Shown here one piece after another: positions 9,695-18,320 of a stretch of 64,000 nucleotides of DNA. Positions within the stretch are counted from its first letter, which is position 1. Every line of letters starts with the position of its first letter. A program made the position numbers and the translations under genes. The notes beneath the pieces are model-generated. The model saw nothing but the letters and a program-made list of their open reading frames with translations, made no database searches and was not told the origin of the DNA. The stretch lies in assembly GCA_009829735.1 (NCBI GenBank), contig CM020620.1:1734856-1798855 (forward strand). The letters are read 5' to 3'. This DNA comes from Pyropia yezoensis (taxonomy: Eukaryota > Rhodophyta > Bangiophyceae > Bangiales > Bangiaceae).

Positions 9695-9839
9695 TAGTTG
9701 GAGGCAGGGAGGGTGAGGGTCTTGGGAGAAGCGAGGAGGGAAGAGGCGGAGAGAAGGGTTGCTCGAGCGGGTGCTTGTTTTCCTTGATTGTTCCATGCTT
9801 GCGTTGCGTGTTATCCTTGATATACCCGTTCCCTTCTTC
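9695..9839. other. Gap between converging pol and antisense ORF of element A
   Basis: A 145-bp spacer. The plus strand is almost pure purine over about 9701-9758 and is followed by a T-rich stretch. Two convergent transcripts would end here, so polyadenylation signals for both are expected, but I see no canonical AATAAA on either strand. Confidence 0.4.
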
Positions 9840-12800
9840 TCAATCCTCTTGTTCCGCATCCGTTGCGGGTGAGCTCGTCTCGTCCCGAGGGTCTTGGTTG
9901 GCCCCGTCCTCTTGGTCCTCCTCCGTGTCCGACTCCAGAATCTTGCCGGCTCTGGCCACGGGAGTGCCCTCAATCCCGTTCCGTCGCGTGTAGGCACAGA
10001 CGTCCGCGATGGGTAGCCGGTTTGAGGGTTCCCAGGTATCATCTGCCGGGTTGAAACCGAACCAGCGTACTCGCAGGTACAGGCGTCCATCTCTCCAGGC
10101 ATGGTCGACAAACTTGACGTAGACAAATTCCCGACCTTCTTCTTGGGATAGCAAGGGTATCGCAGTCCGCTTACGCCGGGTCAAGTCCCGTTGGCTTGGC
10201 GGTGGAGCTCGGGTGACATGGTCGCTGCTCACCCGGTACGGAGAGCCATCCACGTCTAGAAGGAAGGTCCAGCCATCCGTATTGAGAATCTCATAAGGTC
10301 CATCCGTCTTAGAGTCCAGCTTCCCCCGGGTCTTGCTATGGTTGTCCACAAAAACCCAGTCGCCACCACCCAGTTCCTTGTTCTTTTCCCGGACACCCTT
10401 GTCATAGTCCCGCTTGTATCGCTCCTGGGTCTTTGAGATTGACTCCTTGACTCTTGGGAGCAGGAGCTTTAGTTGTTCCAGGAACTCATCCTTTGCCTTG
10501 GGACCTGACTTCAGTGCAGGCTGGAGACCATCCGGTATTCTTTCCAGGGAGAAGTTGGTCAGCCGCCTTGGGGTGACAAAGTCGAGTGGAGCGACTCCCG
10601 TTGTCCGGTGAACTCGGGAGTTATAGGCTAGAGTGAGGACAGCCAGGAGCTCGTCCCAGTCTTCTTGGTGCTCCTCCACGTAGTGCCGTAGCATGTCCAC
10701 TAGGGTCCGGTTGAATCGTTCCACCTGGCCGTTCGTTTGAGGGTGGTACGTCGTGGTGTACAAGTTCTTGATGCCCATCAGGTCACAGACTCCTTGGAAG
10801 AACAGGGATGCAAACTGGGGACCGTTGTCGGTTAAGACGGAGTCTGGAGGGCCGTAGGCAGCTATCCAGTACTCGCAGAAGGCCGACGTGACATCCAGAG
10901 CCGTGATGGTTCTCAACGGGATTGCTCGAGTGAACTTGGAGAACCGGTCACAAATGATGAGCAGGTATATGTTGCCACTGGAGGTCTCAGGTAGGGGCCC
11001 CAGGATGTCCATGCTTAAGCTTGCAAAGGGCTCCGCCGCAGGGAATAGGCGTAGCTTAGAAGTCTTCTTCCTCTGGGACAACCGGTTCCTTGCACAAGAA
11101 ATACAAGCCTCCAGGCACTTATGGACGTCACTGGCCATGGTTTCCCAGTAATAATGTCGTCTCATGGAAGCATACATCCGATTGATACCAGGATGTCCGG
11201 CCTGGGGAGACGAGTGCTCCAGGCGTAGGATGTCAGTCCGTAGGCTCCGGGGTACGTAGACTTGAGTTGCCCCATCGAAGGGTGACACCCGTACCAGGAG
11301 TCCGTCTGTAGACTCGGAGAAGCGACTGTTCCGGTTCAGGTCCATTTGGTGGCGAAGCTCCAAGCATTGAGGGTCCGTCAATTGTGCCTCCAGCATCCGG
11401 TGAATGGTTACCGGTTGATGAGCGTCAGGTGTCTCGTACAGGGGAGCGTGCCAGCCACGTCCGACATTCGGGAGGATGAAGCAAGGTATTTCCTCCGGGA
11501 TAGGACCGGTATCGGCTGCAGGAGTCTCCAGCCTGGACATGGTGTCGGCGCAGTGGTGCTCCCTCCCTGCTCTGGTGCACACCTTGTACTTGAACTCCGA
11601 AAGGCGTAGGCGCCACCGGGCGACCCTTCCTTGACTGCTGTCCATGCATAGCAGCCACCTTAGACTGGCGTGGTCCGTCCGGATGAGGAACTCTTGTCCT
11701 TCAAGATATGGACGTAACAGGAAGCAAGCCCAGACGACCGCCAAGCACTCGCGCTCGGTCGTGGAATAGTTCTTCTCGGCTGGAGTCAAGACGCGACTGT
11801 AGTAGCCTATCGGGAGGAAGTGCCCATCAGGTTGTTGCTGGAGTAGTGAGCACCCCACCTGGACGCCACAGGCGTCAGTCTCCAGAACAAACTGACCCTC
11901 CCGCTTGGGTAACGCCAGTACTGGAGTGGTGGTCAGGCGCTTCTTGAGCTCTTCGAAGGCTGCTGTCTGCTTCTCGTCGAACACCGGGAGTTGTGCTGGA
12001 AGCTTCTTGCTAGTAAGCTTGGTCAAGGGCCGGGCAATCAGAGCGTAGTCCCGTACGAACCGGCGGTAGACGTTGCACATACCCAGGAAGCTCTTGAGTT
12101 CCGTCTGGGTTTTAGGTTGCCGTGCATGCCGGAGGGCCTTGATGTTCTTCTCATTGACTCGGAGCTCCCCCGGACTCAGCACGTGCCCCAGGTACTCCAC
12201 CTCAGTCTCAAACAGGTGGCACTTCTCGGCCTTGAGGGTAACTCCAGCCTTGGACAGGAGGGCCAGGACCTCTCGAAGGTGCTCCAGGTGTTCCGCTGGG
12301 GTCTTGGAGAAAACGATGATGTCGTCCAGGTAGACCAAACATGTTCTCCACCTTAGCCCCGACAGGATGATGTCGATGGCTCTCTGGAAGGTTGCCGGAG
12401 CATTAGTGAGACCAAAAGGGAGACGCTTGCACCGGAACAGTCCCATGTGGCACGTGAAGGTAGTCTTGTCCTTGTCCTCGTCAGCCAGAGGGATCTGCCA
12501 GTAACCGGCATTACAATCCAGCGTCGAGAAGAGGGTGGCATCACCAAGAAAGTCGAGGCAATCATCCATCCGGGGTATCGGGTATACATCCTTGACTGTC
12601 ATCTCGTTCAGGCGTCTGTAGTCAACGCAGAAACGGAAGTGACCGCCAGGTTTCGGGACGACTACCACCGGGAAAGCCCACTCGCCATCAGACGGCTCGA
12701 TAACATCCATCTTGAGCATCTTGTTAACCTGCTTCTCAATCTCATCCCGGCGATGAGGTCCAGCCCGGTATGGGTGCATGTGCACTGGTTTGGCATCTGG

Positions 12801-13940
12801 CTTGAGTTGAATCCGGTGTAGGGTGGCGTCCATCTTGCCCAGCTCTCCAGACCACAGGTGCCGATATTCCTGGAGAAGCTTCTCCAGTGCCTCCTTCAAG
12901 TCGGGAGGGACGTTTTCTTGGTTGACCTTCGGCATCCCGGGCGGTGCTTGTTCCGGCTTCGGAGTAGTACGGCCAGCCTGCTCTTGTTCCGGAGATACGT
13001 CTAAGGCCGTCAAGTTGGATGCCAGCTCTTGTTGCAGGTTGAAGAGGTCTTCCTTGCTCATAGCGCGGGCGGACCCCCGGTAAGGCTCTGCTGTACCAAC
13101 TCGAGTGCCCTTGGCGAGGGTTATTGGCTTCCGGCTCACGTTGACGATCAGCACCGAGAACGGGGTGTGCCTCTCCACCTTCTTGTGGTGTCCGTGGGCT
13201 AGGTATAATCGGTGTTTCGCCAGAAATTCCTTGCGTCCGTAGATCAGGCATTGACCTGCAGTCCGGGTCGTGACTTGAACCTTGGTCTCCGAGCGAGGAG
13301 GTAGGAGCACCGGTTTGATGAGGGTCAAGGTAGAGGGTGGGATGCGTTCCTTCTGGTTCTTGGCCACACGAACCTTGGTGTCCAGGTGCTCCAGCACTGG
13401 TGACACAAACCCATGGTTGAACTGCACCTTTCCTTCTCCGGGTAGGATGCTCTTGACATGCTGCTTCTGGAAGTCCCAGCCTAGGATGAGGGGGACTGAT
13501 AAGGTCTTGACTACTAGAAAGGGAAAAAGCATTGGTTCATTGTTGACATAGATGGCGACGGGAAGACGGCCAAGCGGTCGTAGGGTTTGACCTGATGCGT
13601 CTACAATCCGGGTCTTGGTAGGCGCTCTCCAGGCATGTCGACGCCAGCCCGGAGGTAACAGGTTCTCAGTGATGACGCTTGGTCCGGCTCCCGTGTCGAC
13701 CACCGGCGTAACAGCTTGGGGGAGGCTATCCCCCACACGCATACGAGCATTAATCTTGAGGTTTTCCTTACGCAGGACGAGCAAGGTCCCCTTGAACAAA
13801 CAGGGTGTCCAGGCGGCTACCGGTTGAGCAGGTAACTGCCGTCCTTTCTCCCGGCACGCAAGGGGAGAACAGGTAGAAGTACCCTGCCGTTGGAGATTCG
13901 GGAAGACACTTGGGGAGAGCGCCTGCCCTACTCGTTTCCC
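9840..13940 (-). CDS. pol: Element A Pol (protease-RT-RNase H-integrase-chromodomain)
   Basis: Expressed by -1 frameshift at 13940-13934; the pol frame is open from there and has no ATG before the protease. About 1360 codons follow. Domains in order: aspartic protease (VVDTGAGPS, near 13700); reverse transcriptase with FCVDYRRLNE, LPFGLTNAPATFQ and YLDD (12332-12321); RNase H (TDACGVQVG, TERECLAVVWA, RTDHASL); integrase with HHCC finger (HSSPQAGHPG..CISCARNR) and DDE residues in MDILGP, LTDNGPQF and QVERFNR; C-terminal chromodomain with LRVRWFGF and DDTWEP. All catalytic residues are present and there is no internal stop, so the protein looks functional. Integrase chromodomains generally bind histone marks and steer insertion, which fits with nested insertion in other elements (inference). 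Confidence 0.95.
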   Translation of the reverse strand, partial: GKRVGQALSPSVFPNLQRQGTSTCSPLACREKGRQLPAQPVAAWTPCLFKGTLLVLRKENLKINARMRVGDSLPQAVTPVVDTGAGPSVITENLLPPGWRRHAWRAPTKTRIVDASGQTLRPLGRLPVAIYVNNEPMLFPFLVVKTLSVPLILGWDFQKQHVKSILPGEGKVQFNHGFVSPVLEHLDTKVRVAKNQKERIPPSTLTLIKPVLLPPRSETKVQVTTRTAGQCLIYGRKEFLAKHRLYLAHGHHKKVERHTPFSVLIVNVSRKPITLAKGTRVGTAEPYRGSARAMSKEDLFNLQQELASNLTALDVSPEQEQAGRTTPKPEQAPPGMPKVNQENVPPDLKEALEKLLQEYRHLWSGELGKMDATLHRIQLKPDAKPVHMHPYRAGPHRRDEIEKQVNKMLKMDVIEPSDGEWAFPVVVVPKPGGHFRFCVDYRRLNEMTVKDVYPIPRMDDCLDFLGDATLFSTLDCNAGYWQIPLADEDKDKTTFTCHMGLFRCKRLPFGLTNAPATFQRAIDIILSGLRWRTCLVYLDDIIVFSKTPAEHLEHLREVLALLSKAGVTLKAEKCHLFETEVEYLGHVLSPGELRVNEKNIKALRHARQPKTQTELKSFLGMCNVYRRFVRDYALIARPLTKLTSKKLPAQLPVFDEKQTAAFEELKKRLTTTPVLALPKREGQFVLETDACGVQVGCSLLQQQPDGHFLPIGYYSRVLTPAEKNYSTTERECLAVVWACFLLRPYLEGQEFLIRTDHASLRWLLCMDSSQGRVARWRLRLSEFKYKVCTRAGREHHCADTMSRLETPAADTGPIPEEIPCFILPNVGRGWHAPLYETPDAHQPVTIHRMLEAQLTDPQCLELRHQMDLNRNSRFSESTDGLLVRVSPFDGATQVYVPRSLRTDILRLEHSSPQAGHPGINRMYASMRRHYYWETMASDVHKCLEACISCARNRLSQRKKTSKLRLFPAAEPFASLSMDILGPLPETSSGNIYLLIICDRFSKFTRAIPLRTITALDVTSAFCEYWIAAYGPPDSVLTDNGPQFASLFFQGVCDLMGIKNLYTTTYHPQTNGQVERFNRTLVDMLRHYVEEHQEDWDELLAVLTLAYNSRVHRTTGVAPLDFVTPRRLTNFSLERIPDGLQPALKSGPKAKDEFLEQLKLLLPRVKESISKTQERYKRDYDKGVREKNKELGGGDWVFVDNHSKTRGKLDSKTDGPYEILNTDGWTFLLDVDGSPYRVSSDHVTRAPPPSQRDLTRRKRTAIPLLSQEEGREFVYVKFVDHAWRDGRLYLRVRWFGFNPADDTWEPSNRLPIADVCAYTRRNGIEGTPVARAGKILESDTEEDQEDGANQDPRDETSSPATDAEQED

Positions 13941-15688
13941 GGCTCCGAGGAGTCCTTAGAGGTTTCGGTCTCCAGGTCAAAGTCCGTAGGAGCTTCCCTT
14001 GCCAGAGCCTCCGTGATGCTCTGTAAGGTTGCCACTCGGATGGCATGTACCTGTGCCTTGTCCATCTTGGAGGGTGCCCGCCGGTCAGCCCAGTTGACCG
14101 CCTTTGCAAACACCAGTCCTTGACGCTTGAGTTTCTCCTGGAGATCCTCGGGAATGGTCGGGCACTGGTAGGACATATGATCCTCCTTCTGGCACAGCCA
14201 GCAAGACCGGAACCGCTGGTTCCTGATCTGCTTGGGGGCGACCAGGGAAGGTTGCTCCTTAGAAACGAAGCCGCCCCACTTGTCCCTTGACTCCATGGGT
14301 GAGGCCTCGCCAACTGCGAGTACCGGTACAGGGTTATCACCTCCCTTATACTTGTCGGGTCCGGGACGAACTCGCGACAACGGCTTGGGAGTTGATACCA
14401 TAGGAGCCTGGAGGGCCTTGGCTTGCCGGTGCTTGCCCTGGGTGTAGGCCATCAACTGCTGGAAGGTATGTTCTTGATGTTCCTGGTTGTAGTTCTCCGC
14501 ATCCACTTGAAGATATTCAGGAAGCCCCTCCGAGAAGATCATCTTGAGCCTGTCCTCAGGGTAAACGTTGCCACAAGCATCGCTCATCTCCCGGACACGA
14601 CGGGCGAACGCCTCTGGAGTCTCTTGTCTCTCCATGGTTGCCCGGTTCAGCCTACCGACTGCCTTACGCAGGGAGTCCGCGTCTGCGTAGTTGGACAGGA
14701 GCCAGTTGACCGCCTCCGGATAACTCGCGACGGTACGTCCAACAATGTGCCCGGCAGAGTCTGGTAGAACCTGTGCGAACCGCTGTTCCGCTTCTCCGGT
14801 CATGAAGTTAACCAGGAGATAGAGAGCCTTGCCCTCGGACACATCGTTGTCATTGCATGCCTTGACAAACCGGCGCAGGAAGGCAAAGATAAGCGCCGGT
14901 CTCTTCCCGGAAAACTTAGGATGTCCCCCAAAGCTCGGCTGCATTCGCCGGTTCAGGGATGCCATCTTCTTGGCCATTTTCCGGGTGTAACCTTGGTCTT
15001 GGTTCTCCAGCCGGTAGTTACCCCAATACGTGACCTTGTTCAGGGTGGCATCTCCCACTTGGTGGGCAGGGAAGTCGAACTCGACTAGCCTGCGCCGGGT
15101 AGGACCGGGAGATGCATCCCAGTCATATCCCTCCTCAGAGCTGGAGGAACTGGTCTCGCTGGTGCTAGAGCGGCGGCGACGACGCCGACGCCTACGGCTG
15201 CTCCGGTCACCGGTCTTGGAGCTCCCCGCCCCATAGGACGCAAGGGGAGGAAAAGCTTGGCCGGTCCCAGGAGTCGAAGTCTCAGGAAGACCCGTAGAAC
15301 CAGTCATAGCGGTGCCTCTGGCACTGCTAGTGCCCACAGGAAGAGGTGTATACACCCAGCTGCCATGTGTGGGTCCAGGAGTAAACACACCAGGGGCTAT
15401 CCCTGGAGGTTGAAGAGTAGAACCGACAGGAGGGAGACGTCTGCTGCGAGCGGACTCAAACGCCGTTGACCCCGGGGTGGCTCCCACAGGAGGAACAGCC
15501 GGAGGAACGGGAGCAGGCGGTACTTGGCCGCCTGTAGACTCCAGTCCACTACCGTATGTCACGCCCAGGTCTGCTTCACCCGTAGGGAGAACGCCGGGTT
15601 GGGCACCGTCCCCCGCGGTGACCAGGGATGCGTCAAGGGACGCGGGGTCTACCCCTTCGGGCACCGTCGTGCCAGGGAGGGTAGCCAT
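13928..15688 (-). CDS. gag: Element A Gag (586 aa)
   Basis: ATG 15688 (MATLPGTTVPEG), stop TAG 13930-13928. The N-terminal 170 residues are Pro/Gly/Thr-rich. A run of about ten arginines with Ser/Glu-rich flanks (near 15180) precedes the capsid region. The capsid core resembles Gag of the Retrotrans_gag type (GHPKFSGKRPALIFAFLRRF.. through about 14560). A CX2CX4HX4C zinc knuckle, CWLCQKEDHMSYQC, lies at residues 496-509. The protein ends ..SEPGNE, and the codons for GN form the slippery site. It would assemble the particle and bind the element RNA. The knuckle and capsid are intact. Capsid similarity to B and E Gag is low but colinear. Confidence 0.93.
   Translation of the reverse strand: MATLPGTTVPEGVDPASLDASLVTAGDGAQPGVLPTGEADLGVTYGSGLESTGGQVPPAPVPPAVPPVGATPGSTAFESARSRRLPPVGSTLQPPGIAPGVFTPGPTHGSWVYTPLPVGTSSARGTAMTGSTGLPETSTPGTGQAFPPLASYGAGSSKTGDRSSRRRRRRRRRSSTSETSSSSSEEGYDWDASPGPTRRRLVEFDFPAHQVGDATLNKVTYWGNYRLENQDQGYTRKMAKKMASLNRRMQPSFGGHPKFSGKRPALIFAFLRRFVKACNDNDVSEGKALYLLVNFMTGEAEQRFAQVLPDSAGHIVGRTVASYPEAVNWLLSNYADADSLRKAVGRLNRATMERQETPEAFARRVREMSDACGNVYPEDRLKMIFSEGLPEYLQVDAENYNQEHQEHTFQQLMAYTQGKHRQAKALQAPMVSTPKPLSRVRPGPDKYKGGDNPVPVLAVGEASPMESRDKWGGFVSKEQPSLVAPKQIRNQRFRSCWLCQKEDHMSYQCPTIPEDLQEKLKRQGLVFAKAVNWADRRAPSKMDKAQVHAIRVATLQSITEALAREAPTDFDLETETSKDSSEPGNE
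13934..13940 (-). promoter_or_regulatory. -1 ribosomal frameshift heptamer, element A
   Basis: Minus strand G GGA AAC in the gag frame, followed by GAG and TAG stop. Slipping back one base gives GGG AAA CGA GTA, which is exactly the open pol frame. GGGAAAC is a canonical X-XXY-YYZ site. Unlike B and E, no strong stem starting about six bases downstream is obvious here. Confidence 0.8.
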
Positions 15689-15900
15689 GTTGGTCTCTTG
15701 ACAGCCACAGTCCAGTTACCTGCGTGTCCAAAGATCGCAAGACCACAAGAGAGGGGTTGGAGAGCCAGGAATGGGGTTCCCGTGAACGGGTGCAAATAAT
15801 TCCCAAACCACAGAAAAAGACAGAATAGGAACAACGCAACCGCTGCTCCCAAATGTCTCTTCTCAAACACTCCAATCATCCCCTGCTGCTCCACCAAATA
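15689..15900 (-). other. 5' leader of element A with primer-binding site
   Basis: A 212-nt leader between the 5' LTR and gag. On the minus strand TGGTGGAGCAGCAGGGG (15896-15880) begins four bases after the LTR. It is identical to the primer-binding site of element B, although the two elements' LTRs are unrelated in sequence. Nothing else is recognisable. Confidence 0.8.
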
Positions 15901-16472
15901 TGTGGTATAAAACTCGATCCTCTCAGACACGTGTCAATATCCCTCGGGGGAAAGGGACAGGTAACGCAGAAAGGGGAACTACGAGAATGGTATGCCTGTT
16001 GCCTCACGTGCCTGCTTGCAGGGCAAACAGATACGCACGGTAGTGCACACGGGGAAGAGGAAAGCAAACGCGCAGTTGTCTTTTTCCCTGAGGGCGCGGG
16101 CCGAGGGCGCCTCGCTGTCCCTCTTAACGTGCATCTGGGGGAACCCCGGCACGTTGGCCCGGTAGCCCCCCCATAACCCCGAGTGGCCCCGACCCGAGTC
16201 TAACCTCGTCAGGTCGGGGGCCACTATCACTACTAATTCTATTCCCACTCACTAATCTCACACTCAAATTCTCTCAAATCAAGTCCCTCACAAATATGCA
16301 AAAACACATCAGAAATCCCTCTCTCGCGTGTGGATAGCGTAGTCCACCGCATCCCAGTGCCGGGCACGGGCCACGGCCGCCAACCATCGCCACACGGCGG
16401 GCGTGTTCTGGCACCTGGTGCCCTCTGGTTGTAGTCCCGGGTCGGCGCCAAGTCGGGGCCAGGGATGCTACA
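15901..16472 (-). repeat. 5' LTR of element A
   Basis: 572 bp, matching 6818-7389 with no difference that I could find. It ends at the ACCCC duplication (16473-16477) in B gag. Confidence 0.97.
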
Positions 16473-16477
16473 ACCCC

Positions 16478-18257
16478 GACTCAGTCGGGAGTTCACTCGG
16501 GTGACACTTCTGATGTGGGTTGGCCGAAGTCTGGCCACCGTGTGGTATACTCAACGGGAACGTCCCAAGGTGAGAGGACTGTCCCCGCGGGTTCCACTCG
16601 GGTTGGAGCCAACTTTGGCTTGGAGTTGTCGCCAACTAGGCTTTCGGAGGACGGCGGACCTCCGTTGGTCGGCGATGGGCTCGCGCCCATGCCCCCGGTT
16701 GAGATCCCTGAGGAACGTGGTTACCCCTCAGGTGGACTCCCGGAGGCGGACCGAGACTCAACTGGAGTCGTCAATCCACTCCTCGCGGAAACTGTCCGAC
16801 GGGAGGCGACCAATAAGTTGCGGCAGACTTTGCCGGACCTGGTGGTCACGATGACGAATACTATTCTGAATCAGATTGTGGCGAGTTTGCCAGATGGCCT
16901 TAATGTCCAGACCGGATTGGGGCTTTCGAGCCCGCAGGCGCAGGGGGAATCCCCCCTTACGCCTATCTCTGGTCGCCCCGAACTGGGGGCGACACCTGTG
17001 ACTCCCAACGAGGGAGCCACACCATACTCGGTTGGGCGTACGCCCTTCATGGGGGATTTCCCCCCGAAAACGCCGGCGGCTACACCAAGCGCGCCGCGCC
17101 GGACTACAGGCACGGAGGGTGAACTCACCCCAGTGCCACAGCGGCTGTTCCCTCAACGTGAGGTGCCGCCCAAGATCCAGGTAGCCAACCCGGTCTACCA
17201 GAGGATCTTAGATTGTGAGACCTACGCCCTCCACAACAAGTCGGTGGCGTATGTTCCTGACCAGGCCCGAGCCATGGGCCGTGCCAAGAAGAATGCACTT
17301 CACTCTTTTGGGCACAAAGCGGAGTGGGATGGAACTCCTCCCCTCCGTGTCTTTGAGCTCCTACGTCGTTTCACAAAAGCCTGTGACGACAATGCCACAA
17401 GTGAAGGCATGGCTTTTTACATGCTACAGGAGTTTACGAAGGGCGACCTGCGGACAGAACTTATGTCCGTCATGCCCAGCTCCTCAAGTGGAGGCGCTGG
17501 TGAGGTGACGTCCTATTTGGAGCTCGTCAACTGGTTGTTGAGGGCCATGGTTGATGAAGCGGCGTTGGCTTCTCAAGTCGAGGAGTTTACCCAAGCTCAC
17601 CAGGAAGAGGCTGAGGACGAGTTGTCCTTTGCGGAGCGAGTTCGTAAGCTCAACAATCTTTGTGGGTTCCTTCATCCACAAGCTGTGGTGAAGAGTCGGT
17701 TTGTGGAGGGACTCCATTGGTCAGTCCGGATGGAGACCCGGGAGCATAACACTGCCCGGGCGACCCTGGCCGAGTTGGCTAGGTTCGCCTACCGCAGAGG
17801 CGAGGCCTACCGCAAGTTGCGGGAGGAACAACGCCAGGAGCGTCAGGCCGAGTTGGCCAAGGAACGGGAGGAGGCGCGCCAGGCCAGAGAGTTGAGAGAG
17901 CCACGCCGAATCCGCAAGGAGAGGGTGGTAGCTGCCGTGGGAACTTCCCAGGGTATCTCTTCGTCTTCCCCAGTTGGGAAGACCCCTCCGGGAACTGACA
18001 ATCGGTGTTGGAACTGCAACTCCGATGGACACTGGGCTTATGATTGCCCCAAGTTGAGTAAACGCATCCAACAACTTGTTAGGAATGCGAGTAAGAAGTC
18101 GGTTACGAACGAAGTACGTTCACGCCGCGAGGGTGGGTCTCGACCGGTGGTGGCGGGCGCCACACCCTCGACATAGGGGGCGGACACGTCGTCCTCGGAC
18201 TCGTCGTCTTCCCCTTCGTCCTCAGATTCGGACGCCAAGTCGGCGGGAAACGAATGA
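16478..18257 (+). pseudogene. gag: Element B gag, main part (capsid, zinc knuckle)
   Basis: Continues from 6817 in frame; full gag would be about 648 codons. The capsid core (about 17170-17860) contains DCETY, SEWDGTPPL-like and KACDDN blocks shared with element E Gag. A coiled, Glu/Arg/Gln-rich segment follows (about 17815-17920). The zinc knuckle CWNCNSDGHWAYDC is at 18006-18047. A TAG at 18174-18176 ends the frame early. Beyond it the same frame continues through a Ser/Asp-rich tail to GGA AAC GAA TGA (18246-18257), the true terminus by comparison with A, E and F. The TAG would truncate Gag by 26 residues and abolish frameshifting into pol. With the A insertion, this gene is dead unless A is removed. 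Confidence 0.88.
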
Positions 18258-18320
18258 CCGTTGGAGCTGGTCGTCCGAAGCTCACAACGGCAGCCTCGGC
18301 CAAGTGGGCCAAGAGGACGA
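18245..18320 (+). promoter_or_regulatory. -1 frameshift signal of element B: heptamer, stem-loop and possible pseudoknot
   Basis: GGGAAAC at 18245-18251 is in the gag frame (G GGA AAC). A six-base spacer ending in the TGA stop follows. Then comes a stem: CCGTTG 18258-18263 and GAGCT 18264-18268 pair with AGCTC 18279-18283 and CAACGG 18285-18290, with one bulged A. Loop bases TCGTCC (18271-18276) are complementary to GGACGA at 18315-18320, allowing an H-type pseudoknot. Spacing and topology are those of known -1 frameshift stimulators. Confidence 0.8.

Larger units (their letters stand above)
6818..16472 (-). mobile_element. Element A: intact Ty3/gypsy retrotransposon inserted in element B gag
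   Basis: A 9655-bp minus-strand element. Order in its own orientation: 5' LTR 16472-15901, primer-binding site 15896-15880, gag 15688-13928, frameshift site 13940-13934, pol to 9840, then an antisense ORF (plus strand 7577-9694), polypurine tract about 7403-7391, 3' LTR 7389-6818. Target duplication ACCCC is at 6813-6817 and 16473-16477. Both LTRs are 572 bp and I found no difference between them on reading. All frames are open and all catalytic motifs are present. It is the youngest insertion in the nest and could be an active copy, subject to an exact LTR alignment and expression data. Confidence 0.97.
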
